Below are positions 55,748 to 64,000 of a DNA stretch of 64,000 nt, piece by piece; position 1 is the stretch's first letter, and every line of letters starts with the position of its first letter. Both the position numbers and the translations under genes were made by a program. The notes below the pieces were generated by a model. The model had not been told where the DNA came from. It saw only the letters and a list, made by a program, of their open reading frames with translations, and made no database searches. The DNA is from Ectothiorhodospira marina (lineage in GTDB: Bacteria; Pseudomonadota; Gammaproteobacteria; Ectothiorhodospirales; Ectothiorhodospiraceae), in the NCBI RefSeq assembly GCF_900109495.1, contig NZ_FOAA01000009.1, positions 1-64,000 on the forward strand, given 5' to 3'.

Positions 55748-58411
55748 TCAGGCGTGCAAGGGATTGACCTTGTCCACGTCGATCTCGTATTTGCGGATCG
55801 CCTCGACGACCGTTTCCACCGGCAGCGTTCTCTCATCCGCCAGGGCCTTGAGAGCGGCCACGGCCACGTAGTAACGATCCACCTCGAAATGGTGCCGCAG
55901 CCGCTGGCGCAGGTCGCTGCGGCCGAACCCGTCCGTGCCCAGGGTCACATAGCGACCGGGCACCCAGGCGCGGATTTGATCGGCATAACCCTTCACATAA
56001 TCCGTGGAGGCCACCACCGGGCCCTGGGCATCCGCCAGACACCGGGACACCCAGCACTGGCGCGGGGGCTTCTCGGGATTGAGCATGTTCCAGCGGTCGG
56101 TACCACTGCCATCCCGGGCCAGTTCGTTGAAGCTGGGCGCACTCCAGATATCCGACTCCACACCAAAGTCCTCACGCAGCAGATCGGCTGCGGCGATCAC
56201 CTCCCTCAGGATGGTGCCCGATCCCATGAGCTGCACCCGGGCCTTGGCTGCATCTCCCGTCCGCAAGCGATAAAGCCCCTTGCGGATGCCTTCCTCGGCG
56301 CCCTCGGGCATGGTGGGCTGATGGTAGTTCTCGTTCATGGTGGTGATGTAATAAAAGACATTCTCCTGATCCGAGTACATGCGCCGCATGCCATCGTGCA
56401 GGATCACCGCCAGTTCATAGGCAAACGTGGGGTCGTAGCTGATGCAGTTGGGCACGTTGGCGGCCATCATGTGGCTGTGGCCGTCCTGGTGCTGCAGGCC
56501 TTCCCCGGAGAGGGTGGTGCGCCCGGCAGTCCCGCCGATGAGAAACCCTCGGGCCTGCATGTCCCCGGCGGCGTAGATCAGATCGCCCACCCGCTGGAAG
56601 CCGAACATGGAGTAGAAGATGTAGAAGGGGATCATGCTGACACCATGCACGCTGTAGGCCGTGGCGGCGGCAATCCAGGACGACAGGGCCCCCGCCTCGT
56701 TGATGCCCTCTTCCAGGATCTGTCCTTTCTTGGCCTCCTTGTAAAACATGACCTCTTCCTTGTCCTGGGGCTCGTAGAGCTGGCCCACGGAGGAATAGAT
56801 ACCCAACTGACGGAACAGACCTTCCATGCCGAAGGTGCGTGCCTCGTCAGGCACGATAGGCACCACATGATGGCCCACCTTCTTGTCGCGGGTGAGCTGG
56901 GTGAGCATGCGCACCAGCGCCATGGTGGTGGACAACTCCCGGTCGCCAGAATCTTCCAGGGAGCCCGAGAACAGGGACAGATCCGGGATTTCCAGCGGTG
57001 CCACCGTGGACTTGCGCACCGGCAGATGACCTCCCAGGCCCTCGCGCCGCTGGCGCATGTATTTCATCTCCGGCGCCTCCTCTGCCGGCTTGAGGTAGCG
57101 CAGATTGTCCACGTCATCATCCGTGGCAGGGATGCTGAAGCGGTCGCGGAAGGCGCGGATCTCCTCGATGCCCATCTTCTTCTGCTGGTGGGCTCGCATC
57201 TGCCCCTCGCCAGCGGACCCCATGCCGTAACCCTTCACCGTCTGGGCCAGGATCACCGTGGGCTGACCGGTGTGATTCACCGCCGAGGCGTAGGCGGCGT
57301 ACACCTTGAACGGGTCGTGACCGCCCCGGTTGAGGCGCCACACATCCGGGTCGGACATATTGGCCACCATGGCCCTGAGCTCCGGATACTTGCCAAAGAA
57401 GTGCTCGCGTACATAGGCCCCATCCTTGGACTTGTAGTTCTGATAGTCACCATCCACGGCTTCCATCATGCGCTGCTTGAGCAGGCCCTTGGTGTCCTTG
57501 GCCAGCAGCGGATCCCAGTAGCTGCCCCACAGCACCTTGATCACGTTCCAGCCAGCGCCACGGAATACGGCCTCCAGTTCCTGCACGATCTTGCCGTTGC
57601 CACGCACCGGGCCATCCAGACGCTGCAGATTGCAGTTGACCACAAAGATGAGGTTATCCAGCTTTTCCCGGGCTGCCAGGCTGATGGCCCCGAGGGTTTC
57701 CGGCTCGTCGGTCTCGCCGTCCCCCAGGAAGGACCAGACCTTGCGATCCTGACTGCTGGCCAGCCCGCGGTCGTTCATGTATTTCATGAAGCGGGCCTGC
57801 ATGATGCTGGTGATGGGCCCCAGTCCCATGCTCACCGTCGGGAACTGCCAGTAGTCCGGCATCAGCCAGGGATGAGGGTAGGACGGCAGCCCGTTACCCG
57901 CGACCTCCTGGCGAAAACCATCCAGTTGCTGCTCACTCAGCCGCCCCTCCAGGAACGACCGGGCGTAGATGCCAGGCGCAGAGTGCCCCTGAATGAAGAC
58001 CAGATCACCACCGTGCTCGTGGCTGGGGGCACGCCAGAAATGATTGAATCCCACATCGTACAAGGTGGCCGCCGAGGCGAAGCTGGCAATATGCCCTCCC
58101 AGTTCCGAACTGATACGATTGGCCTTGACGACCATCAGCAGTGCGTTCCAGCGGATGTACGAGCGGATGCGGTGTTCCAGCTCCGCATCGCCGGGATATT
58201 CCGGTTCCAGATGCGGGGGAATGGTATTGACGTAGGCCGTATTGGCGGAATAAGGCAGGAAGGCACCGGAACGTCGCGACTGATCCACCAACCTTTCCAG
58301 CAGGTAGTGGGCGCGTTCCGGGCCGTCGGCCTGGATGACGGCTTCCAGGGCGTCCAACCATTCCTGCGTTTCCTGCGCGTCCAGATCCTGCGGCATTGTC
58401 TGCGCGTTCAT
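55748..58411 (-). CDS. aceE: Pyruvate dehydrogenase E1 component
   Basis: This 887-residue homodimeric E1 is identical in length to the E. coli enzyme. Thiamine diphosphate site GDGETDEPETLGAISLAAREKLDNLIFVVN is split here as GDGETDEPETLG and NLIFVVNCNLQRLDGPV. Other hallmarks are FWRAPSHEHGGDLVFIQGHS and GLQHQDGHSH. It decarboxylates pyruvate to acetyl-lipoyl-E2. The start at 58411 is typical (MNAQTMPQDLDAQETQEWLD); the upstream frame to 58483 is unsupported. It is the first gene of the operon, divergent from pyrC across 244 bp. Confidence 0.98.
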   Translation of the reverse strand: MNAQTMPQDLDAQETQEWLDALEAVIQADGPERAHYLLERLVDQSRRSGAFLPYSANTAYVNTIPPHLEPEYPGDAELEHRIRSYIRWNALLMVVKANRISSELGGHIASFASAATLYDVGFNHFWRAPSHEHGGDLVFIQGHSAPGIYARSFLEGRLSEQQLDGFRQEVAGNGLPSYPHPWLMPDYWQFPTVSMGLGPITSIMQARFMKYMNDRGLASSQDRKVWSFLGDGETDEPETLGAISLAAREKLDNLIFVVNCNLQRLDGPVRGNGKIVQELEAVFRGAGWNVIKVLWGSYWDPLLAKDTKGLLKQRMMEAVDGDYQNYKSKDGAYVREHFFGKYPELRAMVANMSDPDVWRLNRGGHDPFKVYAAYASAVNHTGQPTVILAQTVKGYGMGSAGEGQMRAHQQKKMGIEEIRAFRDRFSIPATDDDVDNLRYLKPAEEAPEMKYMRQRREGLGGHLPVRKSTVAPLEIPDLSLFSGSLEDSGDRELSTTMALVRMLTQLTRDKKVGHHVVPIVPDEARTFGMEGLFRQLGIYSSVGQLYEPQDKEEVMFYKEAKKGQILEEGINEAGALSSWIAAATAYSVHGVSMIPFYIFYSMFGFQRVGDLIYAAGDMQARGFLIGGTAGRTTLSGEGLQHQDGHSHMMAANVPNCISYDPTFAYELAVILHDGMRRMYSDQENVFYYITTMNENYHQPTMPEGAEEGIRKGLYRLRTGDAAKARVQLMGSGTILREVIAAADLLREDFGVESDIWSAPSFNELARDGSGTDRWNMLNPEKPPRQCWVSRCLADAQGPVVASTDYVKGYADQIRAWVPGRYVTLGTDGFGRSDLRQRLRHHFEVDRYYVAVAALKALADERTLPVETVVEAIRKYEIDVDKVNPLHA

Positions 58412-58655
58412 CACGTATTCTCCATCCGTTAGGCCCGGCTTTAGACACTCGCCATCGCCCCACACGAGAGGGTGGTTCATCACAAGCGCGGGGGTGGTTT
58501 TGAAACATTATTGTTATCTTTTTGGTGAGGCTGGTTGCTACCGCCTTGCCCGCTATGTTCGAACTTTTGACGCAGCAGGTCAAGAAAGTGGGCGCGGTGG
58601 TGAAATGCTTCACTGCAACACGCCAACTCCCTATTTAATTTAGGAAAATCACACA

Positions 58656-59699
58656 ATGGCAACAATCGAAGAACTGCGCATCAGACGCCCCGATGACTGG
58701 CATTTACATGTTCGCGACGGACATGTCCTGAGTGATGCGGTGCCACATTCGGCAAAACAGTTTGCACGCGCGGTGATCATGCCGAATCTCAAGCCACCGG
58801 TGGTGAGCGTGGATCAGGCCCTGCAATATCGCCAACGTATTCTTGAGGCATTGCCGCGGGATTCAACGTTCAACCCATTGATGACAATCTATCTCACCGA
58901 CAGCACCTCGCCGGAAGAGATTCGCAAGGCAGTGGATAGCGGCCGAATACTGGGCGTGAAACTCTATCCGGCCGGGGCCACCACCCATTCCGACGCAGGC
59001 GTGAGTGATATCCGCAATACCTACCCCACCCTGCAGGCGATGCAGGATCTGGGTCTGCCGCTGCTGGTGCATGGGGAGGCCACGGCCCCCTCGGTGGACA
59101 TCTTCGACCGCGAACAGGTGTTCATCGACAACACCTTGATCCCGCTGGTGGAGCAGTTCCCCGGATTGAAGATCGTACTGGAGCACATCACCACGGCCCA
59201 GGCGGTGGAATTCGTGCGTCAGGCACCGGAGCGGGTCGGCGCCACGGTCACCCCACAGCACATCCTCATGAACCGCAACGCCCTCTTCCAAGGCGGGATG
59301 CGCCCGCATCATTTCTGCCTGCCCGTACTCAAGCGGGAAACCCACCGGGTGGCGATCATGGAGGCCCTGACCGAGGGGCACCCTCGCTTCTTCCTGGGCA
59401 CCGACAGCGCCCCGCATCCCCAGGGGGCCAAGGAGAGCGCCTGCGGCTGTGCCGGCATCTTCAGCGCCCCGGCGGCCATCGAATTTTATGCAGAGGCCTT
59501 CGAACAGGCCGGCGCGCTGGACAAGCTGGAAGGCTTTGCCAGTCTGAACGGCCCGGCCTTTTATGGCCTGCCGGTCAATGAAGACTTCATCACCCTCAAA
59601 CGCGAACCCTGGACAATACCCCAGGCGTATCCCTTCGGCGGGGAGCAGGTGGTGCCCCTGCGGGCAGGCGGCGAGGTCAGCTGGCGGCTGGTGGACTGA
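58656..59699 (+). CDS. pyrC: Dihydroorotase
   Basis: This 347-residue class II dihydroorotase of pyrimidine synthesis has metal ligands in DDWHLHVRDG, the carbamylated lysine in GVKLYPAGATTHSD, histidines in LVHGEAT and LEHITTAQA, and the catalytic Asp in FLGTDSAPHP. The start is preceded by TTTAGGAAAA, a moderate site. It is followed 35 bp later by rnt. Confidence 0.97.
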   Translation: MATIEELRIRRPDDWHLHVRDGHVLSDAVPHSAKQFARAVIMPNLKPPVVSVDQALQYRQRILEALPRDSTFNPLMTIYLTDSTSPEEIRKAVDSGRILGVKLYPAGATTHSDAGVSDIRNTYPTLQAMQDLGLPLLVHGEATAPSVDIFDREQVFIDNTLIPLVEQFPGLKIVLEHITTAQAVEFVRQAPERVGATVTPQHILMNRNALFQGGMRPHHFCLPVLKRETHRVAIMEALTEGHPRFFLGTDSAPHPQGAKESACGCAGIFSAPAAIEFYAEAFEQAGALDKLEGFASLNGPAFYGLPVNEDFITLKREPWTIPQAYPFGGEQVVPLRAGGEVSWRLVD

Positions 59700-59734
59700 G
59701 GGAAACCCCCTGCCCCCTTGAGACCTGATACCCT

Positions 59735-60391
59735 ATGGTCATGACCGAAGATGCTGACTTTCGCCCCATGGGCAACCGATTCCGTGGCTTTCTACCCGTG
59801 GTGGTGGACGTGGAAACCGGGGGATTCAACCCTCAAACCGACGCGCTGCTGCAGATTGCCGCGGTCATCCTGCGCATGGATGCGCAGGGCAACCTGCATC
59901 GACACCGCACCCTGTCCCATCATGTGCAGCCCTTTGAGGGAGCGCACATGGATCCCAAATCCCTGGAGGTCACCGGCATCAACCCCTGGCATCCCCTGCG
60001 CATCGCCACCCCGGAGGACGAGGCACTGCGAGAGGTCTTTCGCGAGGTGCGGCAGGAGGTCAAGCTCAATCACTGCACCCGAGCCATCCTGGTGGGCCAC
60101 AACGCCGGCTTCGATCTGGCCTTCGTGAACGCCACCGCCGAGCGCACCCAGCTCAAGCGCAATCCCTTTCACCCCTTCAGCAACCTGGATACGGTCACCC
60201 TATCGGCCATGGCCTACGGTCAGACGGTGCTGGCCCGGGCGGTACAGAAGGCAGGCCTGGCCTGGGACAATGCCGAGGCCCATTCGGCCACCTACGATGC
60301 CGAGAAGACCGCCGACATCTTTTGTGACGTGATGAACCGCTGGAACGGCCAGGTTACACCGCTGGGGACGGAAAATCTGGACAAGGCCTGA
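59735..60391 (+). CDS. rnt: Ribonuclease T
   Basis: This 218-residue DEDDh exonuclease has first motif [11 protein letters not shown], second motif [12 protein letters not shown] and third motif [11 protein letters not shown]. It trims tRNA and other stable RNA 3' ends. It is co-directional with pyrC; an internal ATG two codons later is equally good as a start. Confidence 0.95.
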   Translation: MVMTEDADFRPMGNRFRGFLPVVVDVETGGFNPQTDALLQIAAVILRMDAQGNLHRHRTLSHHVQPFEGAHMDPKSLEVTGINPWHPLRIATPEDEALREVFREVRQEVKLNHCTRAILVGHNAGFDLAFVNATAERTQLKRNPFHPFSNLDTVTLSAMAYGQTVLARAVQKAGLAWDNAEAHSATYDAEKTADIFCDVMNRWNGQVTPLGTENLDKA

Positions 60392-60450
60392 TGGCTTGCT
60401 TATAAGAAAGAGACGGAGATCACACTTTTCACCCCAACCAATCGGCTGAG

Positions 60451-61413
60451 ATGACCCCCTCAACACCCCCCGCGCTGTCCATCCTCATTGTCGATGACAT
60501 GCAATACAGTCGAACGGTACTGAAGAACACCCTGGAACGGGTGGGCTACGATGACGTGAGGCTTGCCGCGTCCGCACCCGAGGCCCTGTCACTGCTGACT
60601 GAACGCCGCGCCGACGTGGTATTGGCGGACTGGGTCATGCCGGAGATGAACGGTCTGGAGCTGACCGCGGCCATCCGCACGCGTGATGAAGAGGAAGAGC
60701 GCTACACGGCCATCATCCTGTTCACCGCCAAGGAGGGGGATGAGGCCATGCTGGAGGCCTTCCATCAAGGGGTGGACGACTATCTCACCAAGCCGATCCA
60801 CAACGTACAGTTGGCCGCGCGTGTTTTCGCGGCGGGGCGCATCGCGACACTGCAGAATCGTCTGCTGGAAACCTCTGCTGCGCTGCAGGCGGCCAATCAG
60901 CACATGGAAAACCTTTCCACCACCGACCCCATCACTGGCCTGGCCAATCAACGGGCCCTGAACCAGCGACTGGAGGTGTTGGTGCTGGAAACCCAGGCGC
61001 GCGGTGGGGGGCTGTGCCTGGCACTGGTGGACCTGGATCATTTCGACCCGGCACACCAGCAGCATGGTCACGACCTGGGAAACGAGGTGCTGCTGGGGTT
61101 TGCCAAACGTCTGCGGCTATCCGTGCGCCCCACCGACCTGGTGGCCCGCATGGGGGGCGAGGCCTTCGCCCTGCTCCTGCACGTGCACTCACCCCAGCAG
61201 TTCAACCGGGAACTGCTGGGGCGTGTACTGCAAAGCCTGTCTCAGGACGGGATCACCACTTCAGAGGGCAAGGTTCCCATTCGGGTGTCCATCGGCGCCC
61301 ATTTCCATGAGTATGATCAGCCGCTGCTGACCATTCGCGAGCTCATGCAGCAGGCCGGCACCAACCTGGAAGCGGCCCGTGCCGCCGGGGGCAATCAGGT
61401 GGTGGTCAGTTGA
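60451..61413 (+). CDS. Response regulator with degenerate GGDEF domain
   Basis: This 320-residue protein has a receiver domain (acidic pair D15/D16, phospho-acceptor D60 in VLADWVMPEMNG, K114 in YLTKP). A helix follows, then a GGDEF-like domain (about 155-318). The active-site loop reads GGEAF (235-239) instead of GGDEF/GGEEF. The substrate-binding ND of FxxINDxxGH reads AHQQHGH, and GD after it is GN. The inhibitory RxxD site (RPTD, 226-229) is retained five residues before the loop. It is probably a c-di-GMP or phosphorylation-driven effector rather than an active cyclase. No histidine kinase is adjacent. Confidence 0.88.
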   Translation: MTPSTPPALSILIVDDMQYSRTVLKNTLERVGYDDVRLAASAPEALSLLTERRADVVLADWVMPEMNGLELTAAIRTRDEEEERYTAIILFTAKEGDEAMLEAFHQGVDDYLTKPIHNVQLAARVFAAGRIATLQNRLLETSAALQAANQHMENLSTTDPITGLANQRALNQRLEVLVLETQARGGGLCLALVDLDHFDPAHQQHGHDLGNEVLLGFAKRLRLSVRPTDLVARMGGEAFALLLHVHSPQQFNRELLGRVLQSLSQDGITTSEGKVPIRVSIGAHFHEYDQPLLTIRELMQQAGTNLEAARAAGGNQVVVS

Positions 61414-61420
61414 ACCGCGA

Positions 61421-61747
61421 CTACTCGCCTGCCGCATCCGCCACCAGGGTCTGCAACTCGCCCGACTCGAACATCTCCAGGGTGATATCGCATCCCCCGA
61501 TCAATTCGCCCTTCACGTAGACCTGCGGGAAGGTGGGCCAGTTGGCAAAGCTGGGTAAGCTCTGCATCACATCCTGGTCGGCCAGCACATTCACATAGGC
61601 AAAGGGTTTGCCGCATTCCTTGAGCGCCGATACCGCCCGGTTGGAAAAACCGCACATGGGGAATTGCGGCGTACCCTTCATGTAGATGATCACCGGGTTT
61701 TCTTCCACCTGCTGACGGATGCGGTCAAGAGCGTCCACTTGCATCAC
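61421..61747 (-). CDS. grxD: Monothiol glutaredoxin (Grx4 type)
   Basis: This 108-residue glutaredoxin has the CGFS active site in MKGTPQFPMCGFSNRAV, the WPTFPQVYVKGELIGGCD glutathione-binding region and the usual length for Grx4. It carries [2Fe-2S] clusters for delivery to target proteins together with BolA-type partners. It converges with the response regulator gene 7 bp away. Confidence 0.96.
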   Translation of the reverse strand: MMQVDALDRIRQQVEENPVIIYMKGTPQFPMCGFSNRAVSALKECGKPFAYVNVLADQDVMQSLPSFANWPTFPQVYVKGELIGGCDITLEMFESGELQTLVADAAGE

Positions 61748-61835
61748 CTCGAATTGTCTTGCGTTGATGTTCGGTTACACCGGTCTCATTGGGACCGGCT
61801 CATACCTGATTAATTCCGTATAGTACCATGCCTCC

Positions 61836-63611
61836 CTAGCCCACACCCTGGCGCTGTAGCCAGAACTCCAGTAGGGCCAGATGCCATAGCTTGCTGCCCT
61901 GGATGCGGGTGAGATGCTTCTCCGGCTCGGCCAGCAAGCGCTGCACGTAATCCCGCTGATACAACCCCCGCTCCCGACAGGCCTGGGAATCCAGGATGTC
62001 ACGCATGAAGTCCAGAAACGGGCCACGCACGTATTTCAGTGCCGGCAACGGGAAATACCCTTTGGGACGATCAATCACCGAGTCGGGCAACAACCCGCGC
62101 GAGATGTGCTTGAGCACTCCCTTGCCACCCTCGGCCAGCTTGAGTTCCGGCGGCATGCGCGCAGCCAGTTCCACCAGTTCGTGATCCAGGAACGGCACCC
62201 GGGCCTCCAGGCCCCAGGCCATGGTCATGTTGTCCACCCGCTTGACAGGATCATCCACCACCAGGGTGGTCACATCCAGGCGCAATACCGCGTCCAGCAG
62301 GGTGTCGGCCCCCGGTTCGTTCAGGGCCGCCTCAATGAGGGCACGGGTATGATCCTCGCTGACCAGATCCGGGGAGAGCATCTGCTGGAACTCGTCGTGA
62401 TCCCGGTCGAAATAATGCCGCGCAAAGCGCTCCACCCGTGATCCTTCCGTCTCGGTCACCATCTGCGGGTACCAGAAATAGCCGGCGAAGACCTCATCCG
62501 CCCCCTGCCCCGACTGCACCACCTTCACATGCTGGGACACCTGTTCGGAAAGCAGGTAGAAGGCCACGGCATCCTGGCCCACCATGGGCTCGGCCATCTG
62601 ATCCACGGCCTCGGGCAGGCGGCCCAGCACCTGGTCGTTGGGCACATGAAAGCGATGGTGCACGGTGGCATAACGCTCGGCCACCGGATCGGAGAATTCG
62701 AACTCGCTGCCCTTCTCCTCGGGCTGATCTTCAAAGCCCACGGTGAAGGTCTGCAGGTTGCGCACGCCGGACTCGGCCAGCAGCGCCACCAACAGGCTGG
62801 AGTCCAGTCCGCCGGAGAGCAGCACGCCCACCGGCACATCCGCCACCTCCAGCCGCTTTTTCACCGCCCGGCGCAGACTGTCGTGGATGGCCTGGGTCCA
62901 TTCTTCCGGTGACATCGGGGTGTCGGGGCGGCGGGCCTCCAGGGTCCAGTAACGCTGCAGCCGGGTGCCGCCATCGCGCTCCACGGTGAGGGTGTGGCCG
63001 GGACGCAGCTTGCGCACCCCCTTGAACAGGGTCCGCGGGGCCGGCACCACCGCATGCAGGGTGAAGTGGTGATGCAGGGCCACCGGGTCAAAATCGGTGT
63101 CCACATCCCCGGCCACCAGCAGGGCCTGGATGTTGGAAGCAAAGCGCAGGCACCGATCGGTCAGGCTGTAATACAGGGGCTTGATGCCCATCCGATCGCG
63201 CCCCATGAACAACCGCTGCTCGCGCAGATCCCAGACCGCGAAGGCGAACATGCCGTGGAAGCGCTTGACGCAGTCTTCACCCCAGGCATGGTAGGCCTTG
63301 AGGATCACCTCGGTGTCCCCAGTGGAAAAGAAATGGTAACGGCCGGCCAGTTCGGCACGCAGTTCCCGGAAGTTATACAGGGTGCCGTTGAAGACCACCG
63401 CCAGGCCCAGTTCCGGGTCCACCATGGGCTGGTTGGAGCGCTCTGACAGGTCCAGGATGGACAGTCGCCGATGCCCAAAGGCCAGAGGACCATCGGAGTA
63501 GCTGCCTTCATGATCCGGCCCGCGCCGGTCCAGACGATCCAGCATGCGCCGGATGGAGGTCAGGTCGGGCCGCGTGCCCTTGAAATGCAGTTCGCCGCAG
63601 ATGCCGCACAT
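61836..63611 (-). CDS. N-acetylglutaminylglutamine amidotransferase (asparagine synthase family)
   Basis: This 591-residue asparagine synthase-like enzyme has catalytic Cys2 (MCGICGELHFKG), the glutaminase motif VFNGTLYNFRELRAEL, and the synthetase ATP motif VGVLLSGGLDSSLLVALLAE. Within the family, LHAVVPAPRTLFKGVRKL, SGQGADEVFAGYFWYPQM and ARHYFDRDHDEFQQ point to the enzyme that amidates N-acetylglutaminylglutamine. That dipeptide is a compatible solute of salt-stressed bacteria. The partner acetyltransferase/ligase gene (ngg type) is not in the window, since the next gene belongs to something else. Ordinary AsnB remains an alternative. Confidence 0.85.
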   Translation of the reverse strand: MCGICGELHFKGTRPDLTSIRRMLDRLDRRGPDHEGSYSDGPLAFGHRRLSILDLSERSNQPMVDPELGLAVVFNGTLYNFRELRAELAGRYHFFSTGDTEVILKAYHAWGEDCVKRFHGMFAFAVWDLREQRLFMGRDRMGIKPLYYSLTDRCLRFASNIQALLVAGDVDTDFDPVALHHHFTLHAVVPAPRTLFKGVRKLRPGHTLTVERDGGTRLQRYWTLEARRPDTPMSPEEWTQAIHDSLRRAVKKRLEVADVPVGVLLSGGLDSSLLVALLAESGVRNLQTFTVGFEDQPEEKGSEFEFSDPVAERYATVHHRFHVPNDQVLGRLPEAVDQMAEPMVGQDAVAFYLLSEQVSQHVKVVQSGQGADEVFAGYFWYPQMVTETEGSRVERFARHYFDRDHDEFQQMLSPDLVSEDHTRALIEAALNEPGADTLLDAVLRLDVTTLVVDDPVKRVDNMTMAWGLEARVPFLDHELVELAARMPPELKLAEGGKGVLKHISRGLLPDSVIDRPKGYFPLPALKYVRGPFLDFMRDILDSQACRERGLYQRDYVQRLLAEPEKHLTRIQGSKLWHLALLEFWLQRQGVG

Positions 63612-63843
63612 GAAGCGTGATCCCTTGGTTGGTCCAGGCCGAGTTCAATCGGGTAGGGTTGATCCACATTATCCCAGTCGCTGAGGACGGCGTCACGCCG
63701 GGATCATCCCAGGCAACGATTCAGACTCTCCCCGTGGCCTCCCGGTCATCCGTTGCCAACCACTAAAAAATCCTTGATCCATTCTGGTCATATCACCATA
63801 ATCCTGGAATATAAGTAAATAAATATAATAAGGGAGGTGGAAG

Positions 63844-64000
63844 GTGAGACACGCGGAGAGGTTGACGCATGCGTCACCTGCGAGGGCATCGGCTTGGCGT
63901 CGATGTCGGCTGCTGGTCGTTGCATTGGGTTTTTTGGGGGGGGTGGTGACATCCCCCTTGTCGGCCTCGACGGCCGATCACACCAAGTTCGAAGAACTGG
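63844..64000 (+). CDS. 5' end of exported protein, possibly octaheme cytochrome c
   Basis: A GTG start at 63844 with GGGAGG 6-7 nt upstream opens a frame that runs off the window. It has a charged n-region, a hydrophobic core (LLVVALGFLGGVVTSPLSAS) and then ADHTKFEEL, so it is secreted by Sec. The sequence D-H-x-K-F-E-E-L just after the signal peptide is how octaheme cytochromes of the tetrathionate reductase family begin, but no haem motif falls inside the window. That assignment is therefore tentative. Confidence 0.45.
   Translation, partial: MRHAERLTHASPARASAWRRCRLLVVALGFLGGVVTSPLSASTADHTKFEEL

Noticed and set aside
55724-58432. 902-codon open frame opposite aceE
   Set aside because: The opposite strand encodes a full-length, highly conserved E1; this frame has no recognisable motif.
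63612-63843. Riboswitch upstream of the amidotransferase
   Set aside because: I looked for a glutamine- or glycine-type core and saw none; only an AT-rich promoter-like stretch facing the rightward gene is visible.

Overview
This 64-kb window is GC-rich chromosomal DNA of a gammaproteobacterium. The evidence is a full set of gammaproteobacterial housekeeping genes: minCDE, aat, lolA, ftsK, rarA, slyX, rsmJ, cyaY, yajQ, rnt, mlaA and grxD. The metabolic genes point to a sulfur-oxidising autotroph, most likely of the Chromatiales/Ectothiorhodospiraceae type. These are a form IA RuBisCO operon with cbbQ and cbbO, a Tat-exported sulfide:quinone oxidoreductase, a RuBisCO-like protein of the IV-Photo kind, a Shethna protein II-like ferredoxin, and a synthase subunit for the osmolyte N-acetylglutaminylglutamine amide. 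The assignment is inferred from gene content; no rRNA is present.

Layout. Positions 1-6.8 kb are a decaying accessory region: a TnpB end, a ParDE toxin-antitoxin pair, a PfpI-like protein, a catalase pseudogene with an internal deletion, a cardiolipin-synthase-like phospholipase D, a CsbD-like small protein, and a frameshifted CheB/EAL remnant. Positions 6.8-11.6 kb hold a three-gene ABC importer behind a possible Fur site, a small membrane protein, a lone Hen1-type RNA methyltransferase and a TehA/SLAC1 channel. Positions 11.6-15.4 kb carry ahpF and ahpC, with a good OxyR site, and a NERD-domain protein. Positions 15.6-21.8 kb are the carbon-fixation block: two [2Fe-2S] ferredoxins, then cbbL-cbbS-cbbQ-cbbO.

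Positions 21.8-31.8 kb are cell-cycle and envelope housekeeping (rarA, lolA, ftsK, trxB, a FemAB-like gene, aat, minEDC). Positions 32-36 kb hold the sulfide:quinone oxidoreductase with a small membrane partner, then yjbQ and the RuBisCO-like protein. Positions 36-41.7 kb hold two tandem Aer-like chemoreceptors, nnrU and fapA, followed by tRNA-Ser(UGA). Positions 42-52.5 kb are mixed housekeeping. They include the most unusual gene of the window at 45173-45763: a Rieske-family protein that has lost all four cluster ligands but kept both disulfide cysteines. Positions 52.5-58.4 kb are the pyruvate dehydrogenase operon (aceE-aceF-lpdA). The right end carries pyrC, rnt, a response regulator with a degenerate GGDEF domain, grxD, the asparagine-synthase-like amidotransferase, and the start of an exported protein that may be an octaheme cytochrome.

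Three families of short repeats are spread between genes: CCCTCTCCC hairpins, GTGGGAGC hairpins and GGGGACAGA-bearing elements. They account for most of the longer intergenic gaps, and two of them interrupt the cbb operon. Two genes, the Hen1-like gene and rsmJ, lack a usable ATG/GTG/TTG start where homology and the ribosome-binding site predict one, and instead have an ATC 8 nt after a Shine-Dalgarno sequence. Repeat coordinates are approximate to a few bases because they were counted by eye.
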